Below are positions 1 to 5,281 of a stretch of DNA of 5,281 nucleotides, piece by piece. A program made the translations under genes and the position numbers. Numbering within the stretch: the first letter of the stretch is position 1; each line of letters opens with the position of its first letter. The notes under the pieces were generated by a model. The model did no database searches. It was not told the DNA's origin and saw only the letters and a program-made list of their open reading frames with translations. Source of the DNA: Maricaulis sp. GTDB lineage: Bacteria > Pseudomonadota > Alphaproteobacteria > Caulobacterales > Maricaulaceae. The stretch spans positions 1 through 5,281 of the forward strand of contig NZLV01000177.1 in NCBI GenBank assembly GCA_002694345.1. The letters are read 5' to 3'.

Positions 1-92
1 TCCTCCTCGACTTCCGGGAAGAGAGGCGCGAGCTCAGTCCCTTGTGCCCGGAGGTGTGCGGAGCCTGTCCGCGCGAGGGGGTGACATCCTGA
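1..92 (+). CDS. possible 3' end of an unidentified gene (partial)
   Basis: The third plus-strand frame is open from the left edge (first full codon at 3) to a TGA at 90-92. It encodes 29 residues that are hydrophilic and contain a cysteine cluster, ending LCPEVCGACPREGVTS. About five in six of its codons end in G or C, somewhat better than the other two plus frames, which is how real genes in this window behave. I do not recognise the protein. If real, it converges on the cobT/phytase-like unit. A minus-strand frame is also open across the same bases, so the fragment is too short to be sure of. Confidence 0.3.
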   Translation, partial: LLDFREERRELSPLCPEVCGACPREGVTS

Positions 93-101
93 GCACCGGC
101 A

Positions 102-136
102 GGGCGTCCGGCCCGGTCTGACGGCACTAGACGCCC
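102..136. repeat. short inverted repeat, 7-bp arms
   Basis: GGGCGTC at 102-108 is perfectly complementary to GACGCCC at 130-136, with a 21-base loop. It lies 9 bases after the TGA at 90-92, where a terminator hairpin for the possible left-edge gene would be expected, but no run of T follows. Arms this short can arise by chance in GC-rich DNA. Confidence 0.35.
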
Positions 137-192
137 GACCCGAATACCGGCCGGATTGGAAACGGGGGCGAGAGCGTCCGGGAAATCTCCGC

Positions 193-263
193 GTGCGGGA
201 GGCCAGCGCCTGTCACACACACTTTTAAAAACATGCCGGCAGACAGTCGCCGGCCTCCCGCAC
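193..263. repeat. inverted repeat, 22-position stem with 27-base loop
   Basis: GTGCGGGAGGCC (193-204) is perfectly complementary to GGCCTCCCGCAC (252-263). Pairing continues inward through 214/242 with only two mismatches (205/251 and 209/247), giving 20 of 22 matched positions. The loop (215-241) contains TTTTAAAA and the palindrome TGCCGGCA. No T-run follows the stem on either strand, so it is not a standard Rho-independent terminator. It may be an extragenic palindrome or a bidirectional transcript-end structure. Confidence 0.75.
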
Positions 264-322
264 ACCTCTCATCTCGCCAGGCGGAAACGCCGTGGCGCTG
301 AAAGCCGTGAAACACACACCCG

Positions 323-427
323 CATTTTTCCTGGGCGCAGTCCCGGGGCCCACCGAAGGCGCTGCATCCTCATCCGATGAAAAGGCGGAACGCCCTGTCG
401 GCCCCGGGACTGCGCCCGGGGAAAATG
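323..427. repeat. long palindromic element, 28-position arms with 49-base loop
   Basis: The arms 323-350 and 400-427 are inverted copies. The inner 18 positions (GGGCGCAGTCCCGGGGCC at 333-350 against 400-417) match perfectly. The outer ten match except at 332/418 and 329/421, where T faces G. In a plus-strand RNA both exceptions become G-U pairs, so all 28 positions would pair; in a minus-strand RNA they are C-A mismatches. The outermost bases read CATTTTTCC and GGGGAAAATG, so no T-run follows the stem in either direction, which argues against an intrinsic terminator. The element ends 25 bases beyond the stop codon of the phytase-like gene. The 49-base loop holds a small symmetry, TCATCCGATGA (370-380), and the hairpin GGCG-GAA-CGCC (384-394). 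No target-site duplication is evident in the flanks. Confidence 0.88.
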
Positions 428-452
428 GAGAAGGAGGCCCCAGGCCCTGCCC

Positions 453-1412
453 CTATTCCTCCACCGCAAAGGCCAGCAACAGCGTGCGCTGGTTGTCGGA
501 GAAATTGTCGTCGGAGAGGATGAGAACCAGCGTCTCACCGTTCCGCTCGATGACGGAAATGCCTTCGAAATTGTCCACCGTCATGGGCGGGTCGAGGGCC
601 CCGATGGTTTCCGCCTGGACCGGCCAGGCGCTGAGCTCGGCGGCGGCGAAACGGCGGATGCGGATCCGGTTGCCGACACCGCGCGCCCAGAAGCGTTCTA
701 GAGCGTAGACCTGGCCATCATGTTCGGCGAGGCCTGTCAGGCCGAAAGTCGGTGTCGGCGTGAGCTGGTTGTCTTCCCATTCCCCGGCCAGGGGCAGGCG
801 CCAGATCGTGTGGTTGGGCAGGAAGGTGGACGGGTATTCCACGCCGGCGATGATGCTGCGATCCGGCAGGCGCGCCAGGCTTTCCAGTCCGCGATTATTG
901 CCCAGATACCGGGCGGTAGCGGGTGTGGAGAAGGGGCGCGGCAAGGCGCTGCCCGTCGCGGCCCAGTCTTCGCCGATCGGGTAGGCCCAGATCCGGTGCT
1001 CGCGTTCGAAGGAGACCAGATAGTCCGGTCCATAGCCGCGTGTCAGGCCCTCGCTGTCGGCCATGCGGCCTTCCAGCGGTTCACCGTCCGGATCGAGCAT
1101 CGCGTCGATCCGGATATTGCGGACGGTGGCGAGTTCATTGGTCTCGGTCCAGACGATCTCTGCCTTCACCCACCAGGCGCTGTCGGAAATGGCCAGCATC
1201 CGGGACCCGTCTTCCGACAGCTCAAGCGCGGAAAGTCCGCCAAAGCCCTCATGATCCATGTCGATGGACACGCCGCCGCGATAGACCAGCTGACCGGTGC
1301 GGGTGACCGACGGGTCGGGCGAAAGCGCGACCGGCGTGACGGTCTGGGCAAGGGCCGTGGCGGGAAGGGCGAGGCAGGCCAGGCACGCCATGATCAGGGA
1401 AGTGTGGCGCAT
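453..1412 (-). CDS. secreted esterase-like/phytase-like domain protein
   Basis: This 319-residue protein matches my recognition of the 'esterase-like activity of phytase' family (Phytase-like, beta-propeller type), which is widespread in alphaproteobacteria and poorly characterised. Residues 1-22 form a Sec signal peptide (MRHTSLIMAC, then a hydrophobic core) with a likely cut after ALA at 20-22, so the mature protein should be periplasmic or exported. Family-typical motifs are GFGGLSAL (56-63), DSEGL (119-123), NRGLESLA (173-180), DNFEGI (280-285) and LSDDNFSDNQRTLL (299-312), the last two forming the conserved C-terminal strands. It fills the whole domain and ends at a TAG. AAAGGA at 1420-1425, seven bases before the ATG, supports the start. 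It begins 19 bases after cobT stops, with its ribosome binding site in that gap, so co-transcription with cobT is very likely. The substrate is unknown; the family name should not be read as proven phytase activity. Confidence 0.93.
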   Translation of the reverse strand: MRHTSLIMACLACLALPATALAQTVTPVALSPDPSVTRTGQLVYRGGVSIDMDHEGFGGLSALELSEDGSRMLAISDSAWWVKAEIVWTETNELATVRNIRIDAMLDPDGEPLEGRMADSEGLTRGYGPDYLVSFEREHRIWAYPIGEDWAATGSALPRPFSTPATARYLGNNRGLESLARLPDRSIIAGVEYPSTFLPNHTIWRLPLAGEWEDNQLTPTPTFGLTGLAEHDGQVYALERFWARGVGNRIRIRRFAAAELSAWPVQAETIGALDPPMTVDNFEGISVIERNGETLVLILSDDNFSDNQRTLLLAFAVEE

Positions 1413-1431
1413 GTCCTGTTCCTTTGTGTGA

Positions 1432-3345
1432 TTAGCGTTCGCCGGACAGGCTGGCCCAGTCGGCGCGTTTCAGGCCGGACATCGGGCCGCCCTGGACGGA
1501 GCCGAAACCGCTGCCCTTGCCGCCATCCTCGTCGAACAGGGCGGCGAGCTGGTCGGTGATGGCCCCGCCCAGCTGGTCGACATCATTGATGGTGACGGCG
1601 CGCTTGTACCAGCGGGTCACGTCATGACCGATCCCGATGGCGAGTAGTTCGACCTCGGACCGGTTCTCGATCTGGGCGATGGTCTCACGCAGATGGCGTT
1701 CCAGATAGCCGGCGGAATTGGCCGACTGGGTGCCGTCATCCACCGGGGCGCCATCGGAAATGACCATCAGGATGCGACGTTGTTCCGGTCGCGCACCGAG
1801 ACGTTTCCAGGCCCAGAGCAGGGCCTCACCATCGATGTTTTCCTTCAGCAGGCCCTCGCGCATCATCAGGCCGAGATTGACCCGGGCCCGGCGCCAGGGC
1901 GTGTCGGCGGATTTGTAGATGATGTGGCGCAGATCATTGAGCCGGCCCGGTTGGGGTGGCTTGCCCTCCGACAGCCATTTCTCCTTCGACCGCCCGCCCT
2001 TCCAGGCCTTGGTGGTGAAGCCGAGGATTTCCGTCTTCACGCCGCAGCGTTCCAGCGTGCGGGCCAGGATGTCGGCACAGGCCGCCGCCACCATGATCGG
2101 ACGGCCCCGCATCGAGCCGGAATTGTCCAGCAGGAGGGTGACGATCGTGTCGCGGAACTCGGTGTCGCTTTCCTGCTTGTAGGACAGCGGCAGGGTGGGA
2201 TCGGCGATGACCCGGGCCAGGCGGGACCCGTCCAGAACGCCTTCTTCCAGGTCGAACTTCCAGGAGCGTTCCTGCTGCGCCATCAGGCGGCGCTGCAGCC
2301 GGTTGGCCAGACGGCCCACCACCTGGTCCATGCCCTTGAGCGTGTTGTCGAGATATTTGCGCAAGCGTTCCAACTCTTCCGCATCACACAGATCCGGGGC
2401 CTGGATGACCTCGTCGTATTCGCGGGTGAAGACCTTGTAGGCCTTGGCATTGGTGTCGGCGGAAGGTTGCCAGTTGGGGCGCATCGCCGTCTGGGCGGCG
2501 CCTTCATCATCCATGGCATCGACGCGGGTATCGGCATCCTCGCCGTCCGCATTGATCTCTTCCTCATCACCTGCCGTGCCGGAGGCATCAGGCGTGTCGG
2601 GCTGTTCGGACTGGTCGCCCGGGTTTTCCTCGTCCTGGTCACCCGTACGCTGCTCGCGGTCGACGCCTTCATCCTCGTCTTCGGGATTGTCGCTGTCTTC
2701 CGGATCACCGCCGAGTTCATCGGCCAGGTCGAGATCCTTGATCACATTGCGCAGCAGGTCGGCGAAGGCCTGCTGGTCATTGGCATTCTTCGCCAGGGCG
2801 TCCAGGGACTCGCCGGCAACATCCTCGATCTGCTCGCGCCACAGCGTCATCAGGCCGGCCGCTTCCATCGGGGTCTCGCGGCCGGTGACGCGTTCACGCA
2901 CCAGCATGGCAACGGCCTCTTCCATCGGCGCAGCCTGGCGCTCGGTGACCGCCTGCCAGCCTTTCTGACGGCAGCGGGCGATCAGGGCGGCGTCCAGATT
3001 GTCGCCCATCCCCTTCATCTCGCGGGCCCCCAGGCCCTCGACGCGGGCCTGTTCTGCCGCATTGAAGATGGCGCGGGCCGTGGCCCCGGTGGGCAGGCCC
3101 TTCACATGCGCGGTTTCATCATGATGGGCCAGACGCAGGGCCAGCGCATCGGCGCGACCCCGGACCGTGGCCGCCGCCTCGGCCGAGGGCTGCGTTCCGG
3201 GATTGGGCAGGACGATGCGTCCGCCGGACAGGCCGGCGATCTCGCCGCCAAACCGGATATCCAGCTCCTTGTCCCCCGCCACGGCTCGCGTGGTTATGGT
3301 CAGGGCGCGTTTGAACGCATCGGGATCGGCAGGCGGCTGGCTCAT
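1432..3345 (-). CDS. cobT: cobaltochelatase subunit CobT
   Basis: This 637-residue protein has the full CobT architecture and about the usual length. In the aerobic cobalamin pathway CobT assembles with the AAA+ ATPase CobS. The pair acts with CobN to insert Co2+ into hydrogenobyrinic acid a,c-diamide at the cost of ATP, in the cytoplasm. Visible parts: an N-terminal domain starting with the typical DAFKRALTITTRAVAGDKEL (9-28); an acidic low-complexity linker rich in D and E (about 203-285); a charged helical segment (about 300-395); and a C-terminal von Willebrand A domain (about 397-605). Its metal-ion-dependent adhesion site is intact: DNSGS at 407-411, GFTTK at 442-446 and SDG at 530-532. 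A glycine-rich tail follows (about 608-637). AGGT at 3353-3356 gives a modest ribosome binding site seven bases before the ATG. cobS, normally close by in alphaproteobacteria, is not in the window. CobT is also kept in some bacteria that may not make cobalamin, so the role here depends on whether cobN and the rest of the pathway exist. Confidence 0.97.
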   Translation of the reverse strand: MSQPPADPDAFKRALTITTRAVAGDKELDIRFGGEIAGLSGGRIVLPNPGTQPSAEAAATVRGRADALALRLAHHDETAHVKGLPTGATARAIFNAAEQARVEGLGAREMKGMGDNLDAALIARCRQKGWQAVTERQAAPMEEAVAMLVRERVTGRETPMEAAGLMTLWREQIEDVAGESLDALAKNANDQQAFADLLRNVIKDLDLADELGGDPEDSDNPEDEDEGVDREQRTGDQDEENPGDQSEQPDTPDASGTAGDEEEINADGEDADTRVDAMDDEGAAQTAMRPNWQPSADTNAKAYKVFTREYDEVIQAPDLCDAEELERLRKYLDNTLKGMDQVVGRLANRLQRRLMAQQERSWKFDLEEGVLDGSRLARVIADPTLPLSYKQESDTEFRDTIVTLLLDNSGSMRGRPIMVAAACADILARTLERCGVKTEILGFTTKAWKGGRSKEKWLSEGKPPQPGRLNDLRHIIYKSADTPWRRARVNLGLMMREGLLKENIDGEALLWAWKRLGARPEQRRILMVISDGAPVDDGTQSANSAGYLERHLRETIAQIENRSEVELLAIGIGHDVTRWYKRAVTINDVDQLGGAITDQLAALFDEDGGKGSGFGSVQGGPMSGLKRADWASLSGER

Positions 3346-3416
3346 GGGCCCAACCTAATCGATCCGATTCAAATTGCGAGAGCTGACAGACGGGGTCGGC
3401 GCATGGGTCGCAGTTG
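3346..3416 (-). promoter_or_regulatory. hydrolase-cobT gap with a 13-bp symmetric site
   Basis: The 71-base gap between the hydrolase stop and the cobT start contains the symmetric sequence AATCGATCCGATT (3357-3369; 5-bp arms, 3-base centre), whose near edge is 11 bases upstream of the cobT ATG, just beyond the ribosome binding site. It could be an operator or a small hairpin in the leader. I found no convincing -35/-10 pair. The gap is far too short for a cobalamin riboswitch, so no B12 riboswitch sits directly in front of cobT. Confidence 0.3.
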
Positions 3417-4334
3417 TCAGGCCGGTTGGAGAACGCCCTGGCGGGTCAGCCAGTCCCGGGAGATGGAGAGCAGATCATAGCGCTCACCGGTGCTTGTATT
3501 GGTGAAATTATGATCGCCGAAGGGAAGGATATGGACGGTGTGGTGGGTTTCGCCGGCTTCGATACGCTCGCCCAGCGCGTCGATGGACGGCAGGACCGGG
3601 ATGACCCAGTCGGAGAGGCCGAATATCCACAGGATCGGCGTTTGGGACGCGGACAGGACAGGATCCGGGTCGAAACCGGTCGGGCCCTCATAGGCATAGC
3701 TTGCCTGATCACCGGCCAGCATGTCGGCGCGCGTCGGAACGTCACGCTCACCCAGAGAAGCGAAGAAGGCTGTGCCCTGTGCCTGCTCCGAACCGGCGCT
3801 CACCGGAACGCCTTCGCCGGTGATGATGAAGTCGATGGTGATGCCATGTTCCTGCTGCAGCATCATGTCGGCCAGCGGCATGATCCAGCCCGCCTGGCTG
3901 CCGCCGAGAAGGCCGATGCGGGTTTCATCAATGCCGTCCTGCTCCACCAGCCAGGCCATGGAGTAGGCGACATCGGCTGCCAGATCCCGGAAAGCTGCAT
4001 CGCTGGTTTCCACGGAAAAGGGCACGTATTCGCCGCTGGATTCGCCGGTGCCGCGCTTGTCGAAGCTGAGAACCGCGAAGCCGAGCCCGAGGGCGAGATT
4101 GGTGTAGTAGCCGACACCGTCCCGCGTGCTGGGGGCGGACCCGTGTGCCGTCACGATGGCGGGCAAATCGCCCTCACTCCCGGCCGGTCGGTAGAGCGTC
4201 GCGCCCAGTTCGACATCGCCTGCCATGATCCGGACGTCCTCGCGGGTCGACTCGCTCAGCGGGCTGGCCGGGGCTGGCGCGCCGGACAGGGTCAGGCCGG
4301 CGATAATGCTGATGAGGTATCGTGCGGGGTTCAT
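3417..4334 (-). CDS. secreted alpha/beta hydrolase
   Basis: This 305-residue protein is an alpha/beta-fold serine hydrolase of the dienelactone-hydrolase/acyl-esterase-like kind. A Sec signal peptide covers about residues 1-24 (hydrophobic core LISIIAGLTL, then APAPAS), so it is exported. The oxyanion-side HGS motif is at 64-66 and the conserved FDKRGTGESSG at 91-101. The nucleophile elbow is GGSQAG at 144-149, with Ser146; the usual second glycine is one residue late, as in some relatives. Asp242 in FGLSDWV and His275 in FGDHNF complete a plausible triad. The start at 4334 is preferred over an in-frame ATG at 4427. The signal peptide begins directly at 4334, and GGAGA (4341-4345) lies six bases before it, whereas the 31-residue extension has no family character. 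The stop is TGA, 71 bases before cobT on the same strand. The substrate is not predictable; an ester or peptide-like bond is likely. Confidence 0.93.
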   Translation of the reverse strand: MNPARYLISIIAGLTLSGAPAPASPLSESTREDVRIMAGDVELGATLYRPAGSEGDLPAIVTAHGSAPSTRDGVGYYTNLALGLGFAVLSFDKRGTGESSGEYVPFSVETSDAAFRDLAADVAYSMAWLVEQDGIDETRIGLLGGSQAGWIMPLADMMLQQEHGITIDFIITGEGVPVSAGSEQAQGTAFFASLGERDVPTRADMLAGDQASYAYEGPTGFDPDPVLSASQTPILWIFGLSDWVIPVLPSIDALGERIEAGETHHTVHILPFGDHNFTNTSTGERYDLLSISRDWLTRQGVLQPA

Positions 4335-4557
4335 GGGGTCTCTCCGGGCAGGGTTTTGCGCACTATCACCGGTCCGGCATGCCGCCGTAAGGGGCCTCAC
4401 AGGGAAGTGAGAAAGCTTTCCGGACAAGAAAGTTCGCGGAGACTCCTAATTGATGAGCACCCCGGAAAGGTTTCGCTAACCTTGAGCTCGATAGGGTGCA
4501 GGCTGGAGCCCGAACAAGAATTGGGCCCGGTGTATTTTTGGTGGTGGTGAGTTACGG
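4335..4557. promoter_or_regulatory. divergent intergenic region between hydrolase and flagellin
   Basis: These 223 bases must hold the promoters and leaders of the divergent hydrolase and flagellin genes. I could not place a convincing sigma-54 (GG-N10-GC) or sigma-28 promoter by eye. Visible structures are the perfect 10-bp palindrome GAAAGCTTTC (4411-4420), an 8-bp inverted pair CTTTCCGG (4416-4423) with CCGGAAAG (4462-4469), and GGCT-GG-AGCC (4501-4510). GCCC (4508-4511) with GGGC (4523-4526) lies in what would be the flagellin leader. TAACC at 4477-4481 resembles a half CtrA site but lacks a correctly spaced partner. Confidence 0.5.
4543..4550 (+). promoter_or_regulatory. extended Shine-Dalgarno of the flagellin gene
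   Basis: GGTGGTGA matches the extended consensus GGAGGTGA at seven of eight positions and ends seven bases before the GTG at 4558. The next in-frame candidate, ATG at 4579, has nothing comparable upstream. This site decides the start in favour of the GTG. Confidence 0.75.
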
Positions 4558-5281
4558 GTGACGTATTCCGTACATTCCATGTCTGCCGTGAACTCCGCGC
4601 TTCAGCAAATGACCATGCTGGAGAAGCAACGGGTCGATATCCAGGCCCGGATCGTGACGGGGCTCGAGGTGAGCACAGCCAGCGACAACGGCTCGATCTG
4701 GGCCTTGGCGCAGGGCATGCGCGCGTCCAATGCCGGCCGCGAGGAAGCGCTGACCTCCATCGATCTTGTCACCGGAGTGGTCTCGACCGCCCTGGCCGCT
4801 GCCGAGGGCATTTCCGACCTCATGGTCGAGATGCAGGGCAAGCTGGTCGCCGCAACGGACACCACGCTGGACGAAACCAGCTGGCGCACGCTGATGAATG
4901 ATTTCGTCGCGCTCGGAAACCAGGCCCAGCGTCTGGTCGAGAATGCCAGCTTCAACGATCTCAACCTGCTCGAAGCCGGGGCCAGCGATATTTCGGCGAT
5001 CGTGTCCGGCGATCCCAACGCCCAGATGACCATTGCGGCCGAGGACCTCTCAGACGGGGGCGGGATTTTCGACAGCCAGCTCGGGTTCACGCTGCCGGCG
5101 ACGGATGCCTCCGGTCTGGCCAATCAGCCTGACACGACCATGGTTCAGGCCTTCGAGGACTCCATGAGCGCGGTGAATGCCGCGATCTCTCGCCTGGGCG
5201 TGTCCCAGAAATCGCTCGAAATCCAGCGGACACTTCTGATCAAGCAGATGGACGAGACCACGGCCGGGATCGGCAATCTCA
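4558..5281 (+). CDS. flagellin (partial, 3' end beyond window)
   Basis: The 241 codons present encode a Caulobacter-type flagellin, the subunit polymerised into the flagellar filament after export by the flagellar type III system. The N-terminal D0/D1 helices run from residue 1 to about 140, with the hallmark SDNGSIWALAQGMR at 42-55, LAAAEGISDL at 79-88, and NASFNDLNLL at 129-138. A very short middle part (about 140-190) replaces D2/D3. The C-terminal D1 helix begins near 193, and the frame leaves the window in TTAGIGNL, just before the usual VDADLA-like segment. By family comparison some 30-35 residues are missing, giving a total near 275. The GTG start is supported by the ribosome binding site and because the N-terminus MTYSVHSMSAVNSALQQM then aligns with the start of flagellins. 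The N-terminus is divergent: the usual NTN after the first few residues is replaced by HSM. There are no signs of frameshift. It may be one of several paralogues. Confidence 0.95.
   Translation, partial: MTYSVHSMSAVNSALQQMTMLEKQRVDIQARIVTGLEVSTASDNGSIWALAQGMRASNAGREEALTSIDLVTGVVSTALAAAEGISDLMVEMQGKLVAATDTTLDETSWRTLMNDFVALGNQAQRLVENASFNDLNLLEAGASDISAIVSGDPNAQMTIAAEDLSDGGGIFDSQLGFTLPATDASGLANQPDTTMVQAFEDSMSAVNAAISRLGVSQKSLEIQRTLLIKQMDETTAGIGNL

Larger units (their letters stand above)
93..452. other. gene-free region rich in inverted repeats
   Basis: I see no credible gene in these 360 bases. The short open frames have no ribosome binding site, overlap one another on both strands and cross the palindromes. 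The region holds three inverted repeats, listed separately. It also has CA-rich tracts (CACACACAC at 214-222, and ACACACACC at 312-320), a TTTTAAAA at 223-230 and a TGCCGGCA palindrome at 234-241. A small GGCG-GAAA-CGCC hairpin lies at 280-291, and a near copy (GGCG-GAA-CGCC) lies at 384-394 inside the loop of the largest repeat. It lies at the 3' end of the minus-strand gene cluster and, if the left-edge fragment is real, between two convergent genes. Confidence 0.7.

Noticed and set aside
323..427. Rho-independent terminator
   Set aside because: The stem is long and GC-rich, but no T-run follows it on either strand; the T-run at 325-329 is inside the 5' arm on the plus strand.
127..538. Open frames on both strands across the gene-free region
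   Set aside because: They cross the palindromes, overlap one another or the end of the phytase-like gene, and lack ribosome binding sites.
720..1559. 279-codon open frame on the plus strand
   Set aside because: It is antisense to the phytase-like gene and the end of cobT, rich in Arg and Gly as shadow frames are.
3346..3416. Cobalamin riboswitch ahead of cobT
   Set aside because: The gap is only 71 bases and shows no B12-box-like sequence; the riboswitch needs roughly 200 bases.
1693..3480. 595-codon open frame on the plus strand
   Set aside because: It lies antisense to cobT, whose conserved domains are unmistakable. Long antisense frames are expected opposite a gene with strong G/C third positions, and this one has no recognisable domain or ribosome binding site.
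4335..4427. 31-residue N-terminal extension of the hydrolase from an ATG at 4427
   Set aside because: It would bury the signal peptide behind a charged extension, while the ATG at 4334 has a good ribosome binding site and begins exactly at the signal peptide.
4482..4510. Sigma-54 or sigma-70 promoter for the flagellin
   Set aside because: TTGAGC at 4482-4487 has no acceptable -10 partner, and no GG-N10-GC pair with the right flanks was found.
3414..4550. 378-codon open frame on the plus strand
   Set aside because: It is antisense to the secreted hydrolase, with no family character of its own; it also runs across the divergent intergenic region.
4602..5123. 173-codon open frame on the minus strand
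   Set aside because: It is antisense to the flagellin; its Ser/Ala-rich translation is a typical shadow.

Overview
The window looks like a chromosomal segment of a GC-rich alphaproteobacterium of the Caulobacter/Maricaulis/Hyphomonas type. The reasons are a short Caulobacter-type flagellin (D0/D1 helices with almost no middle domain), an aerobic-type cobaltochelatase subunit CobT, and strong G/C preference at third codon positions, which produces long antisense open frames. The lineage is inferred from protein character only; there is no rRNA or other marker gene here.

Layout, left to right. Positions 1-92 may be the last 29 codons of a plus-strand gene cut by the left edge (weak). Positions 93-452 hold no convincing gene but are rich in inverted repeats: a 7-bp pair (102-136), a 22-position stem with 20 matches (193-263), and a 28-position stem with 26 matches (323-427). 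Next come three genes on the minus strand, read right to left: a secreted alpha/beta hydrolase (4334 to 3417), cobT (3345 to 1432) and a secreted phytase-like esterase protein (1412 to 453). The gaps are 71 and 19 bases. cobT and the phytase-like gene are almost certainly co-transcribed; the hydrolase may be too. A 223-base divergent intergenic region (4335-4557) leads to a plus-strand flagellin gene starting at a GTG at 4558. It runs off the right edge, probably about 30-35 codons before its end.

Functionally, CobT is the MIDAS-bearing partner of the AAA+ protein CobS, which together drive cobalt insertion by CobN in aerobic cobalamin synthesis. Neither cobS nor cobN is in the window. The phytase-like protein and the hydrolase both carry signal peptides and should act in the periplasm or outside the cell; no link from either to cobalamin chemistry can be seen. 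The flagellin belongs to a separate, divergent transcription unit.

No clearly new multi-gene system was found. The most unusual item is the long palindromic structure at 323-427, just downstream of the cobT/phytase-like unit. It lacks the T-tract of an intrinsic terminator and looks more like a mobile or interspersed palindromic element, or a structured RNA.
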